NCBI GenBank assembly: GCA_964036195.1 | Contig: OZ038459.1 | Span: 15,187,206 to 15,251,205 of the forward strand | Length of the DNA stretch: 64,000 nucleotides | Direction: 5' to 3' | Origin: Sphaerolaimus hirsutus | Lineage: Eukaryota > Nematoda > Chromadorea > Monhysterida > Sphaerolaimidae | Shown: in pieces, positions 1-10,555 of the stretch | Numbering within the stretch: the first letter of the stretch is position 1 | How the letters are laid out: every line of letters begins with the position of its first letter | Translations under genes and position numbers: made by a program | Notes under the pieces: model-generated | What the model was told of the DNA's origin: nothing | Seen by the model: the letters and a program-made list of their open reading frames with translations, nothing else | The model's database searches: none

Positions 1-320
1 ATGCAGATGTTTCTTGTGTCCAAATCTCATCAGTTTATTTTAATTGTACTAGAAATTATGAATTTTGGTGCAAATTTTTGTAATTTTATGCCCTAATTTT
101 ATGCAACTTACAGCGCATAATTGAAAAAATTGTGCTAAAATTCATAACTCCCAGTACGATTAAAATAAACTCATTAGCTTTGGACACAAGAAACGTCTGC
201 ATCTAAGCTTTATTTGACTGAAATAACAATGTCGTATGTTTTTCCATTCATCTGTAATTAATTTTACGCCCAAAATCAATTTTACGCCCGAGTTGTAATC
301 GCAGCATTAAGGAGAAAATT
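1..320. repeat. Foldback element, partial, at the window edge
   Basis: Positions 1-100 and 105-201 are near-perfect reverse complements (ATGCAGATGTTTCTTGTGTCC against GGACACAAGAAACGTCTGCAT). The stretch 255-320 ends in TTTTACGCCCGAGTTGTAATCG, almost the same as the right end of the foldback at 55278-55761, so both belong to one family. The left end lies outside the window. Confidence 0.6.
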
Positions 321-557
321 ATTACAGGGGGGATTTTTATTTCCTCACTCGTCTTGCAGGGGGTGGGGGAGATTATTCGAGGGGAAATTATTCGAGGGGG
401 GGATATTCAAGCAAATACGGTACATACCAATATTTATAACCGGAATGGATATAAATATGTCCAGGAACGTAATGCCAATGATCCATCAAAAATTGCTTTG
501 AGTGCATAATCCGCTTCCTAAGCTGCTTAAACGTTATTTACGGTGCATATTCAGCTA

Positions 558-994
558 CCGTATTTCCTCGAAATAACCCCCCCCCTTGAAATACCCCCCC
601 TCGTTTGACCCCCCCCCCCCCCCCTCTCGAGACCATTATGAAACAATCACCCCCCCTCGAAATACCCCCCCCCCCCAAATTGAGTGTAAAGAGAACGTAC
701 ATGACAAATACGGCAGTTTGTGTTCTGCGTAGTGCAGAACACACGTTAAAACAATGTCGGAATCACGTTAGAACAGTGTTTATACCATTTACGTACTAAT
801 ATTAGTCTACAGGAGTCTTTACATGTCAGTTTTTGTTGCATTTTTCTACCCCAGCGCACATCACAAACAACGATTTTGTACTAGGATTTCAAAAAAGTTC
901 TTGTGAAATAATAACCCCCCTCGTTTAACCCCCCCCCCCTCTCGGGAGCACTATGAAACAATCACCCCCCGGGGGGTATTTCGAGGAAATACGG
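558..994. repeat. TA-flanked poly-C/G MITE
   Basis: The left end CCGTATTTCCTCGAAATA and right end TATTTCGAGGAAATACGG are exact inverted repeats, each flanked by TA, as in Tc1/mariner-type MITEs. The interior carries runs of up to about 20 C separated by CTCGAAATA words. The proline- or glycine-rich open frames here are by-products of the tracts. Confidence 0.75.
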
Positions 995-1627
995 TATGTA
1001 TTTAATGACGAACGATTCTCGAGATAACTTTTTTAATGGGATATCATGGCAAAAATGAAAAACGTTATCATAAGACCACGGGGCCAACTTTTTCGGACAA
1101 CATGGAAAATAACCAAACCAATTCATGTGAGCTACGCTGCTTCTACATACCGTATTTCTTCTTATAAAAGGGCACCTCTGATAAAACGGACGGTTTTGGC
1201 AGGTTTTTGCGCTCACGAAAACAATGGAAGGCGGCCTTCATAGAATGGCAGGTAAAAACTTGAGAAAAAATTGGTGGACGGTCTTCTATTCAAAGAAATA
1301 CGGTGACCGGGTAATTTTTTTGCAGACAACAGTTGCTTTGTAGGCTGATGAAAACAAAACGCATTCCGACCGGGTTAAAGCAGATGCGTCACAGCAGCCG
1401 CACCCATAAATCTGTCAAATGCCCTTACGCAATACTCTATTGACGTTTTGTATAAAAATTTACTTAGAATACTGGAACGCTTATTAGCGTTCCAAAAACG
1501 GGTGATTTTTAGAAAATATAATTAAATTAACTTCATACAAAATCTCTCAAAAAGAAAACATACCTAGGTACCTTTTTGATTAAAGCCCCTCAAAAAGATA
1601 GGAGAAGAAAGGTATAAATATTTTATA

Positions 1628-2051
1628 CCGTAAATCCTCGAATAAGTCCCCCCCCCCCTCGAATAACTCCCCCCTCGAATAACTCCCCCCTGTAAACTGA
1701 CTGAGGAAAAAATAACTCCCCCCTCGAATAACTCCCCCCCTCTTTTATGGGTGGGAACAAAGTCCACGTATAAAAAAACGTATGTATGTATATGATCATT
1801 AAAAGCATTCATTATTTTGCAGTTTATGCACACTAGCATTGATTTTATTGCATGAATTACGAGATTTCTATTCTGGCTCACACGTTTATGCAGCCCAGTT
1901 TATGCATATACTGATAAAGTATTTTACTCAATATCCCAACGAAGAAATAACTCCCCCCCCCCTCGAATAACTCCCCCCCTCGAATAAGTCCCCCCTCAAA
2001 AAATTCTGAGGAAAAAATAACTCCCCCGGGGACTTATTCGAGGATTTACGG
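1628..2051. repeat. TA-flanked poly-C/G MITE, TAAATCC subfamily
   Basis: The ends CCGTAAATCCTCGAATAAGT and ACTTATTCGAGGATTTACGG are inverted repeats flanked by TA. The interior has C tracts spaced by CTCGAATAA. It is a sequence variant of the element at 558-994. Confidence 0.75.
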
Positions 2052-2507
2052 TATATGTTTTTCTAAAGATATAAATAAATCTAAAAGTATGATTCAAATT
2101 TAAACATTTATTTATCAAAAAATATAATTAAACCTTAAAATAATCCAGAAATGTAAAAGGTTCTTACTTAAATATTATAAATTTTTTTTATTTTTTTTAT
2201 GCTAACTGTGTAGTGATTCATTTAACGTAGGTAATCGGGCAAAGAACGGTATTAGGTAGCTTGATCTAAATCTTTACAAACTACCTAATTGAGAACTCAT
2301 AGGAAGATAAAAATTATTTATCGACTTGCGTATTTTATGTGTTATAAAATACAAGGACATCAGGGTGAAACCTAAATCAATATTTTTGGCTGAATTGTAA
2401 CACAAAACATAATTTTCACACGTTTTGTACAATTTTACAAACTGGATCATTTAAATTCCCAAAATATCTCGTTTTCAGAAACAGGTTATTTTTACCGATT
2501 GGATAAC

Positions 2508-3260
2508 TTGGAGCCAGTCCCAGACCCTGCAAAAGACACTGTAAAATGTCAAATTATCTGTAAAATCTCTAACGTCATGTAAAAAACAAGTGGAAAATGG
2601 CATATATCATGTAAAAGACTATGTGAAATGTGAAATGTCATGAAAAAGGCACTGTGAAATGTTATGAGTCATGCAAAACATCCAAAATCACAACAACAAA
2701 AATCTAAAATGATGAAATCTGAATGAAATGGACTTGAGCGTGGATAATAATCCCGTGTTGGATGGATAATGAAAGCATGCTTGATAACGATTTTTGGCAT
2801 TTTTCCAGTTAATAAATACATAAGTAAAATATGTATTGTGATGTGACATATTTCTGATATCCAAACGCAACAGTAACGGTTGAATTTTTTTAAATATTTA
2901 AAATGGCGATGCGTGGCTGCAAAACCGACATTCATCGCATTAGGCAGCTTCAAAAACACCTTGCTTCAGAAATTGATGTTTCTGCGTCGAAAATCATTCT
3001 CGATTTGACATGTTGCTCTGGATACTACACATTGTAATACACAGGTATTTATGTATCATTTGGATCTGGCAAAGTGCCAAAAATCTTTCTTCGACATGCA
3101 TTTGATCCATCCAACACTATATTATCCATATCTGAGTCCATCTTTTTCAGATTTGTCTTTTTCAGACAGGTACGTTTTTTATTTGCTCTTTGCTTGTGAT
3201 TTTTAATGTTTTGCATGACGTTTGACATTTTACAGGGGGGTCTCGAAATGGCGCCTGGAG
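2508..3260. repeat. CCWGG-target MITE, diverged copy
   Basis: The left end GCCAGTCCCAGACCCTGCAAAAG and the right end near 3225-3260 (CATTTTACAGGGGGGTCTCG) match the inverted termini of the family seen at 6411-6593. The interior has repeated TGTAAAATGTCA words. A 44-codon open frame at 2903-3037 lies inside it; I do not regard it as a gene. Confidence 0.5.
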
Positions 3261-4454
3261 CTAGCGTGAGGGATTTATCCGATCTATGCCAGATCAGCAT
3301 TAGGTAGAATATCATGTTAATCGGGTAGGTATCCGTTCCAAGAGCGTTGCGGCTATTGGGTTTGGGTTATAGTCCGGTTCTGGATGAGGTTTTAGCATCC
3401 GGACGTTGGGATCGGGTAACAAAATCATCGGTTATCAGGTAATGATACAATCATGTCGGGTCAGAGCGGGTCGACTCGGATCGGGACGAGTCGAGTCGGG
3501 TTCCTGACCATTTACACGGGACCGGCGCCTGGGTGCGCCGCTTGACGATTTTGTACTGGGCGCCGAAGAAAAATAACAAAATGACACTGTTAGCGCTTGA
3601 CGCCAACTCATGCTCGACGTCAAGTCGTATAATACACTTTTTTCATCACTACATCATTTTATATCATTTGTTTTCTAAGTCTGTCTAAGTTTACTGAAGC
3701 CTTTCCATCGTTACCCCACTTCCAACTGATTTACGTGTTTATAAAATTTCTATAAATAGGTAGATGTTTGACCGATTCGCTGCAATCAGCTGCTCAGACA
3801 CTTTCGTTCCAGTACGTTCCAGGTACTTCCTTTCCCGTTGTTACCCTATTTTGGCACCTTTCCAACATAATTTTTACGTGCCATTTTATCAGATTTATTA
3901 GATCGTGAAAAAATTCAAACCTGTCGTTCTATTGGAGGTATGCCATTCTATTAGAAGAAATACAGCGAAATCAATTTGCTAAAATCAAAATTGCACGTTC
4001 AGCCAATTAGCAGGTCAACACGGAAATTATGCCTGTTATATGAGTAAAAATAACAAAAAATCACAGTACGTGGGCGGAATTTTACACAATGAAGACAATA
4101 CGGAACTTTTTAACATAGGTATATTTTTACACTTGGTATGGTAGCGTTTGATGCTGTTTTTTAGAGCTCCATTGTGTTTGTGTAGAATGGAGAAATTGTG
4201 TTGATTTTGTACTATTTATTATTGTTTGTGCAATTTTCTCCATCGCTGAAGGCATAATAATTTTCGATGCTGACGTCATCGACGATGGAAATCAAAATGC
4301 GGATATGTAGAAATAGTTTTTGAGTTTTGACTTTCATTTAAATTTTTAATTCAAATTTGAAAGACTCGATTTTTTAATACTTTTTCCACTTTAACAGAAG
4401 TGCAATTAATAGTTGAATGACGCTGAGGTAATTCTCATTTCGATAATTAAAATA

Positions 4455-4793
4455 CCGTATTTGCTTGAATAGTTCCCCCTTGAATAATTTTGCCTTCGAA
4501 AAATCCCCCCCCCCCTGTTAGACGAGTAAGTGAAAAATAACCCCCTTTGAATTATTCCCTCCATAATGCATATTATGAACATATGATCATGTTGTTTTGT
4601 TTAATTTTAACAACAATGTCATTTTATTTTGTGCAAAAAGCATATTTCGTGAAACAACTTGATAAAAATATTCTTGAAAATTTTGACGTATTAAAAATTC
4701 CTCCCTTTGAATAATTCCCCCATCGAATAGTTCCCCCTCAAAAAAGTCGGACGAAATAGTAATTCCTCAGGGGGATTATTCGAGCAAATACGG
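4455..4793. repeat. TA-flanked poly-C/G MITE, TTTGCTTG subfamily
   Basis: Inverted ends CCGTATTTGCTTGAATAGT and ATTATTCGAGCAAATACGG, flanked by TA on both sides, with C tracts inside. A right-end fragment of the same subfamily lies at about 325-420. Confidence 0.7.
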
Positions 4794-5241
4794 TAGGTAT
4801 ATTAATTTGTACGCTATAACTAGCTATTGTTCAGACATCACGGCAAAAAAAGAAATTCAGTAAACAAGAAATGTGCAAAATTTAATGGTCAAAATGGAAA
4901 AAAATGAAAAAACAACAACATTTTTTTGCATACGGTATTTCCCATCGCTGTATGACAGGATCAACAACTACCTACATATGATGTTGTCTGTGCATGAAAA
5001 TCTCGCAGTCAGTGTAGTAAAATCTGCCCTTCATCACAGTTACTAAAATTCTAATTTTCTAAAACACCTAATCGAGAGTGCATCCATTCTCAAAATGATA
5101 CAATTATTGATTATCTGCGCGATAATTCCGTTATCACTTCAACAAGACGGTTAGAGTTTGCAAAGCACAAATTTTTACTGTTCAACAAAACTAGGTAGGT
5201 AAATTTTTGGTAACTTTGGGTACCCTTTACGTAACTTTGTG

Positions 5242-5400
5242 CCAACTAGTCTGTGTCAACTCAGATTTCGGTTTTACGTGTCGCCGAGCAATCTTCCAAT
5301 GCACTTGCCGAAATATTTTTTTTCAACATTACCGCACGTGCATTGGAAGATCGCTCTGCGACACGTGAAGCCGAAATCTGAGTTGACGCAGACCAGTTGA
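5242..5400. repeat. Short foldback element
   Basis: The left arm (GTGTCAACTCAGATTTCGG ... GCGCACTTGCC region) is reverse-complemented in the right arm (CCGAAATCTGAGTTGACGC). Arms are about 70 bp around an AT-rich centre. The outer sequence CAACTAGTCTGTGTCAAC resembles other CTAGT-ended palindromes in the window, for example at 41880-41932. Confidence 0.55.
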
Positions 5401-5942
5401 CACACGTGTGTCAACTAGTGTGTGAGCCGCCAAAATACAATGAATCAGCATTTATGTAAAACCTTGCCGTCCGATAAAATGTCTGGCGCTGTTGGCGCCA
5501 ACGCCACATGTTTTATGCCTATGGAGACTGGAGCTTTATCGATCACTAATCAATCCGTCAATAAGCTTTCAATGCTTTCCTCCTGTACAATGCGCTATCA
5601 AGAAGACATTTATTTCGGGCGAACGTAAAAATTCCCAATAAACAGTCGGACCAAATTTTCAAACAAGATTTGACGAAAAATTCTTTTTGCAAAAATTCTG
5701 CTCCGACTGTCCAAAATAATAGCACCAAAAAGCTCGACAAATTCCACACAACCGCTTATCTCCTCCCTATGCAGCCTGTTCCTACAATGGACAAGGATTC
5801 TCTGCAAGGTGGCTCCTGTCAGAAGACGAGACTGAAATCGCCTTTGAAATCGCCTACAGAGCTTCGCCGGCGCAATTAAACGCGGCCAGCGATTCATTTT
5901 GGTTTGCACTCGCCGTCGGCCAATCAATGGTTGGTTGTGATT

Positions 5943-6199
5943 AGTATGATGTGAAAGGCACCGGAAAATATGGCACCGCACCGTACCGGAACCTCTGTCA
6001 ATCCTTAGAAATCGCACCAGTCACTTTGGGCACCGGCGAAAAAAAAGGGCACCGCACCGGCACTGGTGTTATTATGAAAAAATGGCGGCACAGACACCGG
6101 CACCGGCACCGGCACCTATGAATATTCACGGCACCGGTGCTGGTGCCCTTTGGTGCCGTGCACCGGGGCACCGGTACTCCGGTGCCTTAACATCACAAC
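5943..6199. repeat. hAT-like MITE made of GGCACCGG words
   Basis: The ends are imperfect inverted repeats (AGTATGATGTGAAAGGCACC and GGTGCCTTAACATCACAACT). They are flanked by TTGTGATT and TTGTGATA, an 8-bp target duplication with one mismatch. The interior iterates GGCACCG in both orientations. Confidence 0.55.
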
Positions 6200-6308
6200 T
6201 TGTGATACAGTAATGGGGCGTTTGAAACGTTAACATTTTGGAGATTTTAATCGAAGAGGAGCAGATTTTCGCGCTTCAACTAAATATTTAGTTCCCACCA
6301 ACTCGCAG

Positions 6309-7398
6309 AGCAACCTGGACGTGGCGCTGGGCATGAAGTACGCCAGCGGCGGGGTGTCCGTCCACGACGCATACACCGACAGCTATTCCTCCGCGAAACC
6401 GGACGACCAGGTGCCAATCCCAGACCCTGTAAAATGCCCTGTAAAATGGCAAAGTGTCAAAAGTCAAGTAAAACTCCCTCCAGATGGCAAATTCCCTCGG
6501 TTGCCATTTTGCAGCGCATTTTTCATTACTTTCACACTTTGCATGACATTTGACATTTTACAGGGCATTTTACAGGGTCTGGGACTGCCCCAGGACGATT
6601 TGAACCCAACTTTGGCCGGCTTCCAGGACGATGTTGCCAAAATTGCATTCAGCAGGCTTCTAGATACAGGGGATAGTGTACATGATCTGCCTATTGTGGT
6701 CGATGGCGAGAATAGGTTTTGGGTGAGTTCATGGTTGGATCTGTGGTTGTGATGTAGGTGTTCAGTATTCTGCTGTCCGATAACTTATTCAAGTACAACG
6801 TGCAACAATTCCTGACATCACATTCCTGACATTCCAATGCTACCAGGTGCCAATCCCAGACCCTGTAAAGTGCCACTGTCATCTAAAATGTCATGCAAAG
6901 TGTCAATTGTCATGACAAATGTAAAGTGTCAATTGCCATGCTAAGTTCAGTAATAAAATATTTTCTTTATTGTTTTGATTGACATTTACATAGCACTTGA
7001 CGCTTTACTTTACACTTTACAATGTGTGGGACTGCATCCAGAGCGAAATAGTGCCGAGCTCCAGTGACACACTTCATCACAAATCATCAACACAAAAAAC
7101 TCCCATAACAAACAACAACCCCCAAAATCCAACCACCACAATCAATCCCAACCCCCCCCCCCCCACCCAGTTCGTCACCGGCTCAGTACTACCCTCCGGC
7201 TGGCCCCAGCAACACACCGCGGAGCACCCCGCAGGCATCAGTATATCCCCGGGTGCCCTTCGCCAGTGCAGACCAGGGGTCGCTGGTGGAGGGGGTGGCG
7301 CGGCACCTATTGGGGGTGAGAGCAGCGAGGAGGGGGGTAGTGGTAGTGATAGTCATGAGGGGGGTGCTAGTAGTGAGGGGAGTAGTGAGGGGGTGTGA
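6309..7398 (+). CDS. DOMON-domain protein, 3' exons (5' end missing)
   Basis: Exons 6309-6410, 6594-6722 and 7171-7398 join in phase 0 to encode 152 residues ending at TGA. The first two exons read like the second half of a DOMON fold: SNLDVALGMKYASGGVSVHD, then SSAKPDD, then VAKIAFSRLLDTGDSVHDLP, matching the family pattern of a described ligand strand, DxY segment, Q-D and (F/L)xRxLxTGD. DOMON domains are extracellular haem- or sugar-binding beta sandwiches found in secreted and ER-targeted proteins. The last exon continues into a Gly/Ser/Glu-rich tail with no recognised domain and is less certain. I did not find the upstream exons; the acceptor at 6307-6308 shows that they exist. The intron 6411-6593 is a complete transposon copy (see that entry). 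Confidence 0.6.
6411..6593. mobile_element. Introner-like MITE forming a whole intron
   Basis: The element has inverted ends sharing AGACCCTGTAAAATGCCCTG without mismatch. The direct repeat CCAGG lies at both junctions: exon ...GACGACCAGG then TGCCAATCCC; GGGACTGCC then CCAGGACGAT... exon. The donor GT is made from the last G of the duplication and the first T of the element; the acceptor CAG is the second copy of the duplication. Removing it restores an uninterrupted Asp-Asp-Gln-Asp-Asp reading frame. The 183 nt are a multiple of three with no in-frame stop, so a retained intron would still be translated. Confidence 0.75.
6846..7048. repeat. CCWGG-target MITE in the second DOMON intron
   Basis: It begins CCAGGTGCCAATCCCAGACC and ends in TGTGTGGGACTGCATCCAG, the same family as the intron-forming copy 440 bp upstream, but here it lies inside a larger intron (6723-7170). 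The interior has TGTCAATTGTCATGCAAAG-type words. Confidence 0.6.
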
Positions 7399-7708
7399 TT
7401 GGGGGTGGTGTTGACTGAATGAGTTGTGATGGTGTTTAAGTGTGATTGTGGTCGAATTTGAGGTTCAACCGCGCAGCGAGTAATACCAGTTTTTTACTAC
7501 GTTTACTTACCACGATATTGTACGTATCGAATACTTGTGTTCATTTACCTTGAACTTATTAAACTTGAACTCTGATTCTATAAAAACACGCGATCATGAT
7601 AGTACGGTCAGGCTAAAACTTTTTACCTTGCACGTAGAATTCGCATTACACTGGAAATTAAATTATATGAAACTGAAATACCGAAAGAAGTGAAATTTTC
7701 ATTTACAG

Positions 7709-10440
7709 GGTCTGGGATATATTGGAACCAAGACTTGAGCTTTTCACTCGACGGGGAAGTTCTTTGTCAGACCCTGTAAAATGTAAAGTGTCGGATGTCA
7801 TGTAAAATGTCATGCAAGAGAGTCAATTGTCATTAAAAATGAAAGGTAAAGTGTCAATTGTCATGCAAAGTTAAGTAGGTAAAAAAATAAAACCTTTCCT
7901 TTGTTTTGATAGAGTTTAGTTTAGTTTATTGTTGTTTGCTCCGATTTTTTTTAAAATGAGACTGCTAATGAATTGTCACTATACATGAGTCTCATCGGAT
8001 CCTATATTGAAGCTGTGTGTACCATGAAATAAACGCAAAATGATACAATCACAAATACACAAGATATAATTACAAATGCACAATATCACGAGACAATGTC
8101 CACCGTCGTCCGCGAGGTGTATCGAACAGCCGGCGCGGTGTAGAAGCGTCGAAATGAGAGTTTTGTCAGCTGTCAAGGTGGCCCTTTAAGTGTGGGCCCG
8201 GGCGCTACTGCCATGCGCAGTGATTTATTCACTTGGCTATTAACCGCGAAATCATCTCGTGATGTTTGTGACATCTTTCTTCCGCTGTTAGCCAGTGCAA
8301 TCTGACTGTTGCACTGATATTTGCGCTGGTATTGCACCAGCATTTGGAACCCTGTTTCTCTAGTAGGGCAGTTGTTTCTTGTCTATGATGTAAACAAGTG
8401 ACAAGCAAATGTTTGGCTATCAGGAGCGCGCCACCCTGGGCTTTATTGCAGTCCATGCATCAGACCCAGATCGGTATTTTTATCATATTGTACCGAGCCT
8501 GCAGCCACCGTGCATGCGGATTGCGATAATTTCTCAATCGAAGGGTGTCTTCTAAGTTCACCACCCTTAGCGCTAGACTTTAGACATTTTGCATTTCGCT
8601 GATAGACATTTTGCATGACATTTGACAATTTACTTACCACCTTACAGGGTCTGGGACTGCCCCCAGAAGTGAAAACCAGTCCAATTTAGAACAAACCTCC
8701 ACGGGTACGCTTTAGGATATTGTATGAACAAAAGCGTCCAGAAAGAAGTTCAGTAAACAAGTGGACTTCTCAACATACTGCCAGTTAGAGTTCAAATGGT
8801 TTTTATCGCATCGAATATCGATATCGAAAAGTCATATCGTTTGAACCCTATTGCTCGCGAATAAAATTTTATTCTCGTCCCCGATAACTTTGTCTTCTCT
8901 TATCGTCTTTCTTGTCCATGTTTGATCAAAACGTGTTTTTTGGGGGTTAGTTCCTGGTTGGCAAGAACACTGGCAATAATATAATGAACACCGTACTTCT
9001 TTGTATAGATCGTAAAGATAAATGCTGTTCATGAAAGGCATCTCAAGTTCAAGATGGGTGCTGAACAGAGTTGATAGTGGGTATTTATGTTTACTCCAAA
9101 ATACGCGTAAAACTGCATACTGGGTAAATACTCGTGGGTACACGTACAATACTTAAATTGTACAGGTACATTTTCATCAGTACTGGATACCTCATCAAAA
9201 TTCAAATACCTATGCACACAAAAAGTAAATAAGAAGTGACCATGTATTAACTGTATGCATGCATTTATCAAAATTTTCATTTGTGATTTTTTCTTAGAAT
9301 GCAGGCATAGATTGTCTCAATCTAGTGTCACTTGCCTTAAGCACCCATGTACACAAAAATAATCGATTTTATTCTCCCATGACAAAAAAATACTCGATTT
9401 ACTCAAAAATACTTGAAAAAATACTTTTATGCAATTTTACTTAAGTACCAAGTAAAAAGTAAAAAAAATATTTTACCCAGGTATTTTTAAAGGACCGGTG
9501 AAAAAGACAGTATTCACCAATACGCATACTTTTGCAAAGTTCAGTACTTAATAAAAATGTGATGCAGAACTGGTGCCGGTTCCGCAAGTGAAAAAGTTAA
9601 GAGTAAAGAGTTAAGAGTTGATTAAAATGATAAATGATAAGTTAAGAGTAAAGTTAAGAGTTGAGTAAAATTATTTGTCGTTTTACTCTTAACTCTTAAC
9701 TTTACTCATAACTTGTCATTTGTTATTTTACCCAACTCTTAAGTTTTAACTCTTAACTTTTCCACTTGCGGAACTGGCCCCTGATACTTCGAAAAAAAAC
9801 TAGAATAGGATCCTCGGCTGGAAGGGAAGTTCGAAATTCAAATAGTAAGGCATTCCTTCTATGGAAGGACCAGCGAAACGAAATTGGGCAATCCAAATCG
9901 GTACTGGGGAGAATTGTTAAAATTACTTAAACTTTTGAAGGTAAATGTCAGTGTAAAATACATTGTTTGATGATCCCCGAATATGGAAAATGTGAAATAC
10001 TGTTTTTTACTTGTACTCATGATCAAAACGTGAGTAAAAATACTTTCTTACCAGCAAAATGTAAGAGTGAGTACTTCCCTTCATAGAATATGTAAAAGGG
10101 GGTACTTTGATGGAAAATGTAAAACTGAGTACCTTTTTAGACTTGAACATTGGATGACATCACTGTTTTTTTGTTTATGTCGGAAACTTTTCAAAAGTGT
10201 GCGTACAGGTAAGTACATATACTTTTTTAAAGTATATATACCTAAATGTATTTACCCAACACTCGAGTATACATATTTTTCGAGTAAATGCAAATCATTT
10301 TAACAACTGCGGCGCTGGGTGAAGACAAAAATAACAATAAATTAGTGATTATGCTCATAGAAAACTTCGTATTAATTTGTTCCGTTTTCTTTTCTAAGAT
10401 TTTCTTAGATTAAAGGTGATAAATTGAAAATTACACAGGC
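7709..10440. repeat. Gene-poor repeat tract
   Basis: No supportable gene was found here. The tract holds fragments of the CCWGG-target MITE (7709-7870 and 8625-8665), a solo right end of the CGATAT hAT-like family ending GTTTGAACCCTA at 8850, a GTAC/AAGTAC-rich dispersed repeat (about 9080-9560 and 10000-10290), and an inverted element at about 9573-9783 built of AGTTAAGAG words. That last element has ends TGCCGGTTCCGCAAGTG and CACTTGCGGAACTGGCCCC. Confidence 0.5.
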
Positions 10441-10458
10441 GCACTGGTCGGCATTGGG

Positions 10459-10470
10459 TATATTTATAAG
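10459..10470 (+). promoter_or_regulatory. Possible TATA box of the protease gene
   Basis: TATATTTATAAG lies 86 bp upstream of the protease start codon, with no other gene nearby on this strand. The spacing would suit a start site near 10490-10500 and a short 5' leader. This is inference from position and sequence only. Confidence 0.35.
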
Positions 10471-10555
10471 ATCACACTACAAGTCCGCAACGTTCACATT
10501 TGATTGACGTTAGTCATTAGTCCAATATCCTTTCAGCCACCTTTCAGTATCCAAC

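Noticed and set aside
5422-6017. Overlapping open frames on both strands at 5422-6017
   Set aside because: They look weakly protein-like but show no family motif, are open on both strands, and run into the GGCACC-word MITE; no splice-consistent gene could be built.
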